NCBI GenBank assembly: GCA_001627925.1 | Contig: LUQC01000005.1 | Coordinates: forward strand, 1 to 42,106 | Source of the DNA: Rhodobacteraceae bacterium REDSEA-S34_B6 | Lineage (GTDB): Bacteria > Pseudomonadota > Alphaproteobacteria > Rhodobacterales > Rhodobacteraceae | Length of the DNA stretch: 42,106 nucleotides | Direction of reading: 5' to 3' | Shown: positions 7,775 through 17,326 of the stretch, piece after piece | Layout: each line of letters begins with the position of its first letter | Position numbering within the stretch: position 1 is the first letter of the stretch | The notes under the pieces: generated by a model | Databases searched by the model: none | What the model saw: only the letters and a program-made list of their open reading frames with translations | What the model was told of the DNA's origin: nothing | Made by a program: the position numbers and the translations under genes

Positions 7775-10465
7775 TCAACTATTTTTAGACCACCATCCTC
7801 GTCTTCGCGTTTTCTTTGTTTCCTCTTTTACTGGCTCTGACTGATCATCTAAAACAGATGCTTTTACTTCCGTATCCAAGTTTTTTGATTTATCGGTTGA
7901 TGATGTGACTTTCTTGGTTCTACTTGATTTAGGCTTAGTTACTACCCTGTCCTTTTTCTCTTCTTTTTTCTTAGAACCATCACTTTTAGGAGCTGAGGCA
8001 CTTTCAGCTATGGTAACTTGATCCTCGATAATAATGTCTTCTTTAGTAGCTTTTTTTCTACCTCGCGGCTTGGTTTTTGCCTTTGATTTTTTAACATCAT
8101 TTTCATTTTTTGATGCCTCAACCTCAGTTGTAGTTACTTCCATATCATCCTTAACATTGACTTTATCAAAGGTATCTTGCTTCGCATCACTTTTTCGAAC
8201 TTTTCTAGTTGTACGTTTTCGCTTTGGAGAAGGTGCTTTAAGTTCGTCGGTAGATAGATTTGTTTTCGCTGCATCCAGTTCAGTCGAAACGTGACTATCT
8301 TTTTCAAAAATAATATCTGCGTCCGCAGAAGTATCTATACTCTCTTGCTTGGTGCTTTCATTAACTGCAAAATCTTGCTCATCGCTGCCTGTGCGAGGCT
8401 TTCGTCTTCGCCTTCTTCTACGCTTTTTCGGTTTACTATCATCTTCTTGCTTTGCTCTCTCCGAAATAGATGATAATGAGTCACTATCATTTTCATCTAA
8501 CATTTCTACGTCTGATGCACTGATCGCAGTTGATGCCTCAGTGCTTATTTGTTTCTCGCTAAGAGGCCGTGATGAAGTTTTTAACTTTTCAATTGAATAT
8601 TCTGGGCTTACTAAAGCAGTGTCAGCATTTATTCTTACAAATAGTGAGAACCGAGCCTCGATATTTGCGATGTGGTCGCGTTTCTGGTTTACTATGAAAT
8701 TTGCAACTGAAACTGGGCAATTAACCACAACTTCTCTAGAACGGCCACGCACACCTTCATCTTCTATTTGACGTATTATAGACAACGCTAAATTCTCTTC
8801 AGATCTAATCAATCCAGTTCCATGACAGTGAGGACAATTCTGCGTTGTTGCTTCTATCATTCCCGGCCTGAGTCTTTGTCTACTCATTTCAAGAAGTCCA
8901 AAACCAGAAATTCGTCCTACCTGAATTCTAGCTCGATCTGTCTTCAGCTTATCCTTTAATTTACGTTCAACAGCAGAGTTATTTCTGCGATCCTCCATGT
9001 CGATAAAGTCAATAACAATTAAACCAGCAAGATCGCGTAAGCGCAATTGACGTGACACTTCCTCAGCGGCTTCTAGATTGGTCTTCAAAGCAGTGTCTTC
9101 AATGGAACCCTCTTTTGTAGCACGTCCAGAGTTTACATCTATCGCTACAAGAGCTTCTGTAACTCCAATTACTAGATATCCGCCTGACTTTAACTGCACT
9201 ACTGGGTTAAACATCGAAGTAAGATAAGTCTCCACTTGATACCTGGAGAATAGAGGAAGGGGATCATTGTAATGTTTAACGTTTTTCGAGTGACTAGGCA
9301 TAATCATTCGCATAAAATCTTTTGCGATTTTGTAGCCCGCCTCTCCTTCAACTAATACTTCATCTAGATCTCTATTGTACAAATCCCGTATTGAACGTTT
9401 TACAAGATCACCCTCTTCATAAATTTTCGTTGGGGCGATAGATTTTAAAGTTAGCTCTCTTATTTGCTCCCATAACCTTTGCAAATATTCATAATCCCTT
9501 TTGATCTCAGTCTTAGTTCTTTTTGCACCTGCGGTACGTACTATCAGACCAGCACCTGAGGGAACCTCTATACCACCGGCAATCTCTTTTAATTTTTTTC
9601 TATCTACGGCATTAGTTATCTTTCTACTTATCCCTCCTCCCCTGGCTGTATTTGGCATTAGAACACAATACCGACCCGCAAGAGATAGGTAAGTTGTTAA
9701 TGCTGCTCCCTTATTTCCGCGTTCTTCTTTCACAACTTGAACTAATAAAATTTGCCGCACTTTAATTACTTCTTGGATTTTATAACGGCGGGGTCTTGGT
9801 TTACTTGCGATTACTAAATCTAATGGATCATCAGCTTCAGAAACCGACTCAATTTCATCTAAGTTATCTTCAGATGAACCATCCTGATCAGTATCCGTAG
9901 TTTCTTCAGCAGCAGGTCCAATATCTGAATTAGCTTCTAAGTCAATATAAACGTCGCGAGTTTTTTCTGAATCTTTCTCGTCTAATTTATCGGATGATCC
10001 AATCTGACTTTCCTCAGAAACTGGCACATCACTCTCTAAAAGCTCATTCGCAGTTCCCTCATTTAAATCCTGTTTCTCAATAAAGTCAGCCGATTTAGTG
10101 TGTTTTGATCGGGTCTTTACTCTACTACGTTTTTTTTCAGCTTGAGCATTTTCCTCCTGTTCACGCAGTGCTTCGGCATAAGCACGCTCTTCTTCCATCA
10201 AAGCCTCTCTGTCAGCTATTGGAATCTGATAATAGTCAGGATGAATCTCGGAAAAGGCTAAAAATCCGTGGCGATTTCCACCATAGTCAACAAAAGCAGC
10301 CTGCAGACTAGGTTCAACTCGGGTTACTTTAGCAAGATAAATATTACCTGCTAACTGTCTCCTTGTCTCAGATTCAAAATCGAATTCTTCGACACGGTTT
10401 CCGTCAACCACAACGACGCGAGTTTCCTCAGCATGTGCAGCATCAATAAGCATTTTTTTAGGCAT
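7775..10465 (-). CDS. rne: Ribonuclease E (Rne/Rng family)
   Basis: The 896-residue endoribonuclease cuts AU-rich single-stranded RNA and normally scaffolds the degradosome. Domain order: an S1 RNA-binding domain near residues 35-80, interrupted by an acidic insertion (about residues 85-225, a form common in alphaproteobacteria) and resumed with YKIQEVIKVRQILLVQV; RNase H-like and 5'-sensor parts; the catalytic DNase I-like part with IDVNSGRATKE and VIDFIDMEDRR, whose Asp residues bind magnesium; the zinc-link CPHCHG; and a long charged C-terminal half with an arginine-rich block KKRRRRRRRKPRT and many Lys/Glu repeats, expected to be disordered and RNA- or partner-binding. ATG 10465 (MPKKMLIDA) is chosen because family members start there; the longer frame adds MYIYF. 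No strong ribosome site is seen. A long, structured leader precedes it. Confidence 0.94.
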   Translation of the reverse strand: MPKKMLIDAAHAEETRVVVVDGNRVEEFDFESETRRQLAGNIYLAKVTRVEPSLQAAFVDYGGNRHGFLAFSEIHPDYYQIPIADREALMEEERAYAEALREQEENAQAEKKRSRVKTRSKHTKSADFIEKQDLNEGTANELLESDVPVSEESQIGSSDKLDEKDSEKTRDVYIDLEANSDIGPAAEETTDTDQDGSSEDNLDEIESVSEADDPLDLVIASKPRPRRYKIQEVIKVRQILLVQVVKEERGNKGAALTTYLSLAGRYCVLMPNTARGGGISRKITNAVDRKKLKEIAGGIEVPSGAGLIVRTAGAKRTKTEIKRDYEYLQRLWEQIRELTLKSIAPTKIYEEGDLVKRSIRDLYNRDLDEVLVEGEAGYKIAKDFMRMIMPSHSKNVKHYNDPLPLFSRYQVETYLTSMFNPVVQLKSGGYLVIGVTEALVAIDVNSGRATKEGSIEDTALKTNLEAAEEVSRQLRLRDLAGLIVIDFIDMEDRRNNSAVERKLKDKLKTDRARIQVGRISGFGLLEMSRQRLRPGMIEATTQNCPHCHGTGLIRSEENLALSIIRQIEDEGVRGRSREVVVNCPVSVANFIVNQKRDHIANIEARFSLFVRINADTALVSPEYSIEKLKTSSRPLSEKQISTEASTAISASDVEMLDENDSDSLSSISERAKQEDDSKPKKRRRRRRRKPRTGSDEQDFAVNESTKQESIDTSADADIIFEKDSHVSTELDAAKTNLSTDELKAPSPKRKRTTRKVRKSDAKQDTFDKVNVKDDMEVTTTEVEASKNENDVKKSKAKTKPRGRKKATKEDIIIEDQVTIAESASAPKSDGSKKKEEKKDRVVTKPKSSRTKKVTSSTDKSKNLDTEVKASVLDDQSEPVKEETKKTRRRGWWSKNS

Positions 10466-10869
10466 AAAATATATATACATGCAGGTATGGAAGCAATTTC
10501 TTTTAAAAAATTAGCTTCATTCCTGCCGTATCCCATTTGGGCGATAAAATTTGTACTGGGGCCCTCACACTCGGGGCCAGACGCCACAGTTCCTAAAGAA
10601 GTGCAACCAGTACGTTTCATCGCGTTAACATCTCCGGCAAACTTTGTTCACCAATTATAAATTTGCCATCCTTTTAGAAAAGGACGATTGATCTGTTTTA
10701 GACCAGAAGGTCTTGCGCAGTTAAACTCGGTAAGCTCGCGTTGCGTCAAACCCTAAAACTCTTTAAACACCATATTATTCGATAGTGTTGATTTGTTATT
10801 AATTGAAAAAACTACCAAAACACAATGGAAAATTACACGACTATGTTATTTTCAGATATTCTTACTGAC
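10466..10869 (-). promoter_or_regulatory. Long hairpin-rich leader region upstream of rne
   Basis: This gap holds no convincing gene. On the minus (rne) strand it is rich in inverted repeats. Strongest is 10541-10623: an outer stem of nine pairs (10541-10549 with 10615-10623, one G-U on the minus strand but an A-C mismatch on the plus strand), then a seven-pair stem GTACTGG (10553-10559)/CCAGTAC (10607-10613), then a five-pair hairpin with arms 10560-10564 and 10574-10578. Farther out are hairpins at 10669-10684 (TCCTTTT/AAAAGGA) and 10700-10713 (AGACC/GGTCT). The wobble asymmetry suggests the RNA is read toward rne. RNase E of gammaproteobacteria controls its own mRNA through a leader hairpin; a similar role here is inference. 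No U-tract terminator is seen. A free small RNA is the alternative. Confidence 0.5.
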
Positions 10870-11751
10870 TTAGTTAAGCTCATCAATTGCTCTAAGCCGC
10901 TTGAAAAGGCTCGATGTATCCCAACGACCGCCACCCATTTTTTGAATATCTTTATAAAATTGATCAACAAGAGAGGTTACAGGCAACGATGCGCCGTTAC
11001 TATCTCCAGCATCCAAACAAATCTTTAAATCTTTACGCATCCAATCAACAGCAAAACCATGCTCAAACTCATCGTTGAGCATCGTCTCGTAACGATTAGA
11101 CATCTGCCAACTCCCAGCGGCACCTTGAGAAATTACCTCAATAACCGCACTTCCATCCAATCCAGCTTTTTCTGCAAAATGAAGTGCCTCTGATAGACCC
11201 TGCACCAACCCTGCTATAGCTATTTGGTTGCACATTTTTGTTTTCTGCCCAGCGCCGGTGTCTCCAATTCGACGACAAATCTTAGAATATACCTCTAAGA
11301 TCGGCTCAGCCAGTTTGTAATCGCTTTCATTCCCACCACACATTATTGACAATACACCGTTTTCTGCTCCTGCTTGCCCACCAGAAATGGGGGCATCAAT
11401 AAATCCAATTCCAAATTCTTGTGACTTTTTATGAAGCTTTTCAGTTACTTGAGCCGATACTGTTGTATGATCAATAAAAAGTGCTCCCTTTTTCATATTG
11501 GAAAAAGCACCGTGTTCACCGATTGTTATATCTAGAAGATCGTTGTCATTTCCCACACATGACATAACAAAATCTACATCTGTGACAGCTTTATATGGAG
11601 ATTCGGCATTACTACCCTTGAATTCTGAATTCCATCTTTTTGCTTTCGAATGAGTTCTATTATAAACAGTAACCGTGTGACCTGCAGTGGCAAGATGTCC
11701 AGCCATAGGATATCCCATTACCCCTAAACCTAAAAAAGCAATTTTTGCCAT
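10870..11751 (-). CDS. NAD(P)-dependent beta-hydroxyacid dehydrogenase (3-hydroxyisobutyrate dehydrogenase family)
   Basis: The 293-residue protein has an N-terminal Rossmann domain with AFLGLGVMGYPMAGHL, the family substrate motif DAPISGGQAGAENGVLSIM near residue 120, and the catalytic-lysine segment GAGQKTKMCNQ near residue 170, followed by the all-helical dimer domain. Members oxidise 3-hydroxyisobutyrate, reduce tartronate semialdehyde (GlxR) or act on succinic semialdehyde, and the sequence alone does not separate these. ATG 11751 is used because GAGGGG lies about eight bases upstream; a TTG at 11766 would overlap that ribosome site. It is divergent from the penicillin-acylase-like gene across 86 bases and precedes rne on the same strand after a 404-base gap. 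No pathway partner is adjacent. Confidence 0.88.
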   Translation of the reverse strand: MAKIAFLGLGVMGYPMAGHLATAGHTVTVYNRTHSKAKRWNSEFKGSNAESPYKAVTDVDFVMSCVGNDNDLLDITIGEHGAFSNMKKGALFIDHTTVSAQVTEKLHKKSQEFGIGFIDAPISGGQAGAENGVLSIMCGGNESDYKLAEPILEVYSKICRRIGDTGAGQKTKMCNQIAIAGLVQGLSEALHFAEKAGLDGSAVIEVISQGAAGSWQMSNRYETMLNDEFEHGFAVDWMRKDLKICLDAGDSNGASLPVTSLVDQFYKDIQKMGGGRWDTSSLFKRLRAIDELN

Positions 11752-11837
11752 AGCATTTCCCCTCAATTTCTGATTTTGCTAATTTTGGTTTACAATCTAT
11801 GAAGTTTCAATAGCCATTCGGTCATCAAGAGGAAAAA

Positions 11838-14315
11838 ATGGCAAGAGTTCTACACTGGATATTTAGAATAATTGGTGGATCCTTAATTTTATCCTTTATT
11901 ACATTAGCTTGTATTTTTTACATCGTACTCAGATCAATTCCTGACTACGACAAAAGTGTTGAATTACCCGGAATAACAGGTCCTATTGAGATCGTACGTG
12001 ACACGTTTAATGTGCCACATATATACGGCAAAAATGATAATGATCTGTACTTTGGTCTAGGTTATGCACATGCACAAGATAGGCTTTGGCAATTAGTGGT
12101 GGACCGTTTGACGGCACAAGGAAGGCTATCTGAAATTTTCGGCAAGCAAGCTCTTCCCTTAGATGAATTTATGAGGCGCCTAAACATATACTCACTTGCT
12201 CAGGACTCGGTGATTGCACAGGACACTAAGACTCGAAAAGCCTTGGAGTCTTACGCAGCGGGTGTAAATGCTAGATTTTTGGAAATTAATCGTGAGTCAC
12301 TCGGACGTGGAGCCCCTGAACTACTCTTGTACAACATACCTTTGGCGTCATGGCACCCCGCCGACAGTATCGCACTTTTGAAATTGTTTGCTGTGAATTC
12401 AAGTAGCCACTATGCGAAAGAAATTCTAAGAGCCAGAACTCTAATAACTCTTCCTGACGCGAGAAGGATAAAAGATATTTTACCCGATTCTCCAGGAATG
12501 AATGGCGAAGCAACTACAGAGGTTTTAGGAAAACTGGACAGAAAAGTTTCTTTACCTCCCTCAAAAATTGAGTTTAGCTCAAACTTTTTTAATAATTTCA
12601 CGAATAAACGATTTGCTGGTGCCTCAAACTCTTTTGCAGCAAGAAACCATAGAACAGCAGCTGACGGCACATTACTAGCAAATGACGCACATTTTAAATT
12701 AAGTGTACCTAGCCAATTTTATTTGGCTCATTTAGATATATCAGATGGTGGGGTCATAGGTGGAACAATACCAGGAATACCCACAATAATCACTGGGCGA
12801 ACTCCGTATATAGCTTGGGGTATCTCTGCCTCATATGCTGATGATCAAGATTTATATGCAGAAGAAGTAAAGGAGAGTGATAGCTCTATGTATAGATCTC
12901 TAAATGGATGGAAGAAGTTTAGAACAGAAGAGACTTACATAAAAATAAAAGGGGATAAATCAAAAAAAATTACTTTAAAATGGAGTGAAAACGGACCCAT
13001 TCTGAATAAGAAAACCTCACAAATTTCTGATATTACTCCCGAAGGTCATGAAATGGCACTTAGTTGGACTATGCTTTCTCCTAAAGACACCTCACTTTCT
13101 GCTTTAATTAACCTAACCTATTCCAAAGATCTTTCGACTGCTTTAAAAGCTCTTGAGAAACATGTAGCTCCCTCATTGAATTTCACCATAATTGACACTG
13201 AAAATATAGCACTTCAACTTGCGGGGAGACTTCCAATTAGAAGCGCAAATCACGCCACTGAAGGTCGTTTGCCAAGTTTCGGATATGTAAATGAAAATAG
13301 ATGGCTAGGATATAAATCTTACAATACTAATCCACGATTCATTAATCCCGAAAATGGATTAATTTCAAATACAAACAATAAAGTTTCAAATGACAAGTTT
13401 CCTAATCATATTTCATTTGATTGGGGCGATACTCAGAGAATTGAACGATTATCCCGTTTAATGGAATCTCGAAAAGTCCATACAAGAGAAAGCTTTATAG
13501 AGGCACAATTAGATACAGTAAGCTTTCCTGCAAAATCATTACTCCCAATTATCGGAGCCAATCTGTGGTACAAGCCAATAACCACTGCAAATTCTGACTT
13601 GGATCAAGATGTGAAAGTAGCACTTAAGCTTCTTGCGGAATGGAATGGTGAGATGAATGAACATTTACCAGAACCCTTAATTTTTTATTCTTGGATGCAA
13701 AACCTGCAAAAAAGACTGATCCAAGATGAATTAGGAGCACTTTCACAAGAATTTAGAAATTTTGATCCTATCTTTCTGGAACGTGTGTTCAGAAATATAG
13801 AAGGCGCATCAGCTTGGTGCGATATTGTGCAAAGTGCCCCCTTGGAAAATTGTGAAAAAGTGGCAGAACTTGCACTTTATGATGCGGTATCTGAGCTCAA
13901 GGACAGGTATGAAATTGACATTACATCCCTTAGATGGGGTGATGCTCACACAGCGATGCACGACCATTTAACACTGGGACATATTCCCGTTTTAAATCTA
14001 TTAATTAACTTAAGGCAATCTGTATCAGGTGGTGATTTTACACTGCAGAGAGGGTTAAGTTCCGGAGATCCCTATAAACCATTTGAAAACGTCCATGCAG
14101 CTGTCTACCGTGGAGTTTACGATTTTTCCGATCCAAACAGCTCACTATATGTAATTTCTACAGGACAATCCGGTCATTTATTTTCAAGACATTATGATGA
14201 TCTTGGGCAATTGTGGCGTCGTGGGGAGTATATTACAATGTCTCTTGATCCAGACCTGGCCAGGGCTGCATCAAATGGATCTACAAAAATCATTCCGGCA
14301 TCAAAGTTACAATAG
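11838..14315 (+). CDS. Penicillin acylase family N-terminal nucleophile hydrolase, membrane-anchored
   Basis: The 825-residue protein starts with a basic, hydrophobic stretch (about residues 8-32) that looks like an uncleaved signal anchor, so the enzyme probably faces the periplasm. The alpha part has EIVRDTFNVPHIYG and GLGYAHAQDRLWQL. Self-cleavage should occur in GASNSFAA, freeing Ser263 as catalytic nucleophile of the beta part; DGTLLANDAHF, GGTIPGIPTIITG and TPYIAWGIS follow as in the family. Near the C-terminus a SGGDFTLQRG-like segment and GQSGH are present, also typical. The family cleaves amides such as penicillin G, N-acyl-homoserine lactones or acyl-amino acids; the substrate here is unknown. 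AGAGGA stands before the ATG. Its end overlaps the end of hflX by nine bases in convergent orientation. Confidence 0.9.
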   Translation: MARVLHWIFRIIGGSLILSFITLACIFYIVLRSIPDYDKSVELPGITGPIEIVRDTFNVPHIYGKNDNDLYFGLGYAHAQDRLWQLVVDRLTAQGRLSEIFGKQALPLDEFMRRLNIYSLAQDSVIAQDTKTRKALESYAAGVNARFLEINRESLGRGAPELLLYNIPLASWHPADSIALLKLFAVNSSSHYAKEILRARTLITLPDARRIKDILPDSPGMNGEATTEVLGKLDRKVSLPPSKIEFSSNFFNNFTNKRFAGASNSFAARNHRTAADGTLLANDAHFKLSVPSQFYLAHLDISDGGVIGGTIPGIPTIITGRTPYIAWGISASYADDQDLYAEEVKESDSSMYRSLNGWKKFRTEETYIKIKGDKSKKITLKWSENGPILNKKTSQISDITPEGHEMALSWTMLSPKDTSLSALINLTYSKDLSTALKALEKHVAPSLNFTIIDTENIALQLAGRLPIRSANHATEGRLPSFGYVNENRWLGYKSYNTNPRFINPENGLISNTNNKVSNDKFPNHISFDWGDTQRIERLSRLMESRKVHTRESFIEAQLDTVSFPAKSLLPIIGANLWYKPITTANSDLDQDVKVALKLLAEWNGEMNEHLPEPLIFYSWMQNLQKRLIQDELGALSQEFRNFDPIFLERVFRNIEGASAWCDIVQSAPLENCEKVAELALYDAVSELKDRYEIDITSLRWGDAHTAMHDHLTLGHIPVLNLLINLRQSVSGGDFTLQRGLSSGDPYKPFENVHAAVYRGVYDFSDPNSSLYVISTGQSGHLFSRHYDDLGQLWRRGEYITMSLDPDLARAASNGSTKIIPASKLQ

Positions 14316-15491
14316 ATCAAACTGCTTCCGTTGCTTTTCGCTCCACCTTAAAACCATTTTATAGTTTTCATCTACTAAGCGCTCAGACTCAACCACCCCA
14401 TTTCTGTACAGCCAAGCTCTTCTTTTACCATCAGTCACAGATACATTCCTGATATCCTTACTATATCTTGCCGAGATCACATTAATAATACCTGTCTTAA
14501 GATTTTCCAAACCGGCTCCAGAAGCGGCACAAACTGGATAAATCTTTCTTTTATTGAAACTTATATCGGGTTGTTGAAGTTTCTGACATTCTGAGTGTAA
14601 ATCTATTTTGTTCCACACCTCCAAGACAGGAGTATTCTCATCCAGCCCAATCTTTTCTAAAATGTCTGATACATCTTGAGAATGACCGTCAGTATTGGGG
14701 TGGCTAATATCTCTGACATGTAAAATTAAATCAGAACTTAGAACATCCTCGAGAGTTGAACGACGAACAGTAGGATCAAGAGTAGCAAATAGCATATCTT
14801 TGCACACAACATCTTCATTTGTTAGCTTATTGAAAAGTGTTGATTTTCCAGCATTAGTATATCCAACAAGCGAAATAATTGGCATAGCTGTTTTAGATCT
14901 CCTTTTCCGGTGCAGTTCTCTGGTTTTGACCACTTTTCGAAGTTGGCGTTCAAGGCTTTTTAATTGAGAGTCAATTGCTCTTCTGTCAGATTCAATCTGT
15001 GTTTCTCCGGGACCTCCAACAAAACCTAATCCGCCACGCTGTCTTTCCAAATGCGTCCACGCTCTTACAAGTCTCGTGCGCTGATATGAAAGGGCGGCCA
15101 TTTCAACTTGCAATACACCTTCTCTCGTTGCTGCCCTATTCGAGAAAATCTCCAATATTAAACTTGTACGATCAAGGATTTTCACATTCCAAGCTTTCTC
15201 AAGATTTTTTTGCTGAACTGGAGATACATTACAATTCATAAATACTATTTTTACATCATTACATGAAATTAAATCCTGCAGCTCATTTTGCTTCTGTTTA
15301 GTAAAAATAGCTGAAGGACAAAAAGAAGAAATTTTTACTACCTGAGAACCCGCTAACTCCAGTTCTGGTAAGGCAGTTGAAAGTGAAAGCGCTTCCTTGT
15401 GCTTAAAATTAGCTTCTGCTTCATTAAAATTTGACCGTAATTCTACTTGAAATACCCAAATCCGTGTTTTCACACGACCAACCCTATTCAA
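14307..15491 (-). CDS. hflX: GTPase HflX with internal loss of the G3/switch II segment
   Basis: HflX is a ribosome-associated GTPase that splits stalled ribosomes. The N-terminal HflX domain and glycine-rich linker ([15 protein letters not shown]) are present, then a coiled region, the P-loop [17 protein letters not shown], and NKID (G4). However, after LDPTVRR (Arg243-Arg244) the sequence passes directly to [19 protein letters not shown]. In the family about 30-35 residues stand between these, including the G3 motif DTVGF and switch II. The frame stays open, so the loss is in frame, with the junction near 14760-14765. The remaining 394 residues are shorter than usual for this class. If real, GTP hydrolysis should be damaged. 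The start is a TTG at 15491 overlapping the hfq stop; a GTG at 15473 is an alternative. It follows hfq as in many proteobacteria. Confidence 0.88.
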   Translation of the reverse strand: MNRVGRVKTRIWVFQVELRSNFNEAEANFKHKEALSLSTALPELELAGSQVVKISSFCPSAIFTKQKQNELQDLISCNDVKIVFMNCNVSPVQQKNLEKAWNVKILDRTSLILEIFSNRAATREGVLQVEMAALSYQRTRLVRAWTHLERQRGGLGFVGGPGETQIESDRRAIDSQLKSLERQLRKVVKTRELHRKRRSKTAMPIISLVGYTNAGKSTLFNKLTNEDVVCKDMLFATLDPTVRRSTLEDVLSSDLILHVRDISHPNTDGHSQDVSDILEKIGLDENTPVLEVWNKIDLHSECQKLQQPDISFNKRKIYPVCAASGAGLENLKTGIINVISARYSKDIRNVSVTDGKRRAWLYRNGVVESERLVDENYKMVLRWSEKQRKQFDLL

Positions 15492-15727
15492 CTGGGCTCT
15501 TCTCCATCATACAAAGAGACATTTTGAGAAGGCATTATAGTAGAAATAGCATGTTTATAGACAAGCTGGGACTGCCCATCTCGACGTAAGAGTATGCAAA
15601 AGTTATCAAACCAGGTGATTACGCCCTGTAATTTAACACCATTTATCAGAAAAACAGTTACCGAATTTTTTTCTTTTCGAACCTGATTTAAAAATGCGTC
15701 TTGTAAATTCTGACGGTCGGATGCCAT
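15488..15727 (-). CDS. hfq: RNA chaperone Hfq
   Basis: The 79-residue protein forms a hexameric Sm-like ring that helps small RNAs pair with mRNAs. The start [20 protein letters not shown] is typical, the Sm1 motif is seen in [19 protein letters not shown], and the Sm2 motif in the [10 protein letters not shown] segment, with the usual YKHA residues that line the RNA-binding face. The C-terminal tail is short ([13 protein letters not shown]), as in other alphaproteobacteria. It lies 101 bases after trkH and overlaps the start of hflX by four bases, so hfq and hflX are probably translated from one message. No unusual feature. Confidence 0.97.
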   Translation of the reverse strand: MASDRQNLQDAFLNQVRKEKNSVTVFLINGVKLQGVITWFDNFCILLRRDGQSQLVYKHAISTIMPSQNVSLYDGEEPS

Positions 15728-15828
15728 TTATAAGCCTCATTAATTGTTTTAAAGTTATATTGGCATAAAAATATAAATAACAACAGCTAAATTAGAAATC
15801 AATATCAAAGAGATTTTGACCCTTAAAG

Positions 15829-17325
15829 TTATTTTCTCCAAACTGAAGGAGATACCAGAGCAACTATCACCAATATTTCAAGTCGACCTAGTATCATTGC
15901 TATTCCAAGCAAAAATTTATATATCTCGTTTACATCAGTAAGTAATAATTCATATCCAGCATTAACGAATAGAGGACCTGTGGTAGTAAGTGCAGAAACT
16001 GAGAGAGCAAGACCTGGCCCAATATCATTAAAGAGCATTGAAAATACTAAAGTAAAAAAAGCCAAGGCGGCCATGAAAAGCATAAAAAACACCCATGCCA
16101 TGAGACGATTACTTTTATTATCAGAAATTAAACCTTTTCCTTTTTTTGAAGGAATTGAATTAGGGTGAAGCATCATGTCAACCTCCTGAGCAGCATTCCT
16201 GTAAAGAAAATAGACCCTTAATAATTTTACTCCTCCAGCCGTCGTGGCAACTCCTCCTCCAATTATGGTTAGCCCCATAAGAGCAACTACTGTCATCTCT
16301 GATGTGGGGTAATAAAGATCGTTAAACCATACATTACTTTCATTACCCATGGTTACTAAATATGATGTGACAGTGAAAAATATTCCCCACAAATGTTTGA
16401 AAAGGATTAATAGACTAATTTCGGCATTTTCTTCAATTAGGACAATAAATGAATTGGCAAAAAAAAGACACGTCACAGCCAAAATAATGATTGAAGCTAA
16501 GCGAATTTCCGGATCTTTAAAAAGTCTAAACTTCTGAATTTCATTGATATCACGTATGAATAATGATTTTGACAATGCAAAGGCAAAAAATAACAAAATA
16601 ATTCCCTCTACGATGAAAATATTATTTGCATCATAGCTCGTTACCTCAAAGCCAGAAGTCGATATTACATACATAGACATTAAAATAGCTTTGAAAGCTG
16701 GAACGCCTGAGACAGTTAATAGAAACCATAAGGAAATTGTAATTACGACGTAAATTGGAATTAATTGGCGTGCGCAATTTAATACAGAATTACTACTTTT
16801 ATCACCCTTATTCGACGGTCCACCAGGAAAATCAGTTACAATAATTTCAAATCTACTAATATTTAACGGCAATAAAATACTTATTGCACCTATCCAAAAA
16901 AATACACCACCAATCCAAGAAACCATTGCTAACCATAACTGAAAAGCACTTCCATCTGACGTACCGACAGAAGTAATCTTTAAACCTGTAGTTGAAAAAG
17001 CACTTACCATTTCAAGCCAACCGTCTAAAAAGTTAACATAGTCAAAGCAAAGAATTATTGGCATAGCCATAAATATGGGTAAAAAGAGATATGCGAGAAT
17101 AAATGAAACTAGCTTTTCAAAGTTATTTTGTATCTTAACAATATTACTCAAAGCAATAGAGATTAACAGAAAGAGAAATACACCAGCGAAGCTGCTATAG
17201 AGAAATGTTCTACCAACAAAATAATCTTTTTCTACAAAAGCAACTATAGAAGGTATCATCATAAATAAAGCAATGATCACAAATAATTGTAAAAAAATTG
17301 CCCTATCTAATATTGAGAACCTCAT
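15829..17325 (-). CDS. trkH: Potassium uptake protein TrkH
   Basis: The 498-residue inner-membrane protein is the ion-conducting subunit of the Trk potassium system. Many hydrophobic segments are visible, with four pore-like repeats; segments such as WLEMVSAFSTTGL, MYVISTSGFEV and LSVSALTTTGP match selectivity-filter regions of the family, each with a Thr/Ser-Gly or Thr-Thr-Gly centre. A loop with GGGVATTAGGVKLLR is also family-typical. The start is one base after the trkA stop, so translation of the two is coupled. The pair lies between ntrX and hfq, an order conserved in alphaproteobacteria. Length is within the family range. Confidence 0.93.
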   Translation of the reverse strand: MRFSILDRAIFLQLFVIIALFMMIPSIVAFVEKDYFVGRTFLYSSFAGVFLFLLISIALSNIVKIQNNFEKLVSFILAYLFLPIFMAMPIILCFDYVNFLDGWLEMVSAFSTTGLKITSVGTSDGSAFQLWLAMVSWIGGVFFWIGAISILLPLNISRFEIIVTDFPGGPSNKGDKSSNSVLNCARQLIPIYVVITISLWFLLTVSGVPAFKAILMSMYVISTSGFEVTSYDANNIFIVEGIILLFFAFALSKSLFIRDINEIQKFRLFKDPEIRLASIIILAVTCLFFANSFIVLIEENAEISLLILFKHLWGIFFTVTSYLVTMGNESNVWFNDLYYPTSEMTVVALMGLTIIGGGVATTAGGVKLLRVYFLYRNAAQEVDMMLHPNSIPSKKGKGLISDNKSNRLMAWVFFMLFMAALAFFTLVFSMLFNDIGPGLALSVSALTTTGPLFVNAGYELLLTDVNEIYKFLLGIAMILGRLEILVIVALVSPSVWRK

Positions 17326-17326
17326 C

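Noticed and set aside
8034-8771. Plus-strand frames inside rne
   Set aside because: They are shadows of the Lys/Glu/Arg-rich C-terminal half of RNase E; composition mirrors the real gene.
10351-10660. Short open frames on both strands over the rne start and leader
   Set aside because: They overlap rne or the structured leader, lack ribosome sites and recognisable domains.
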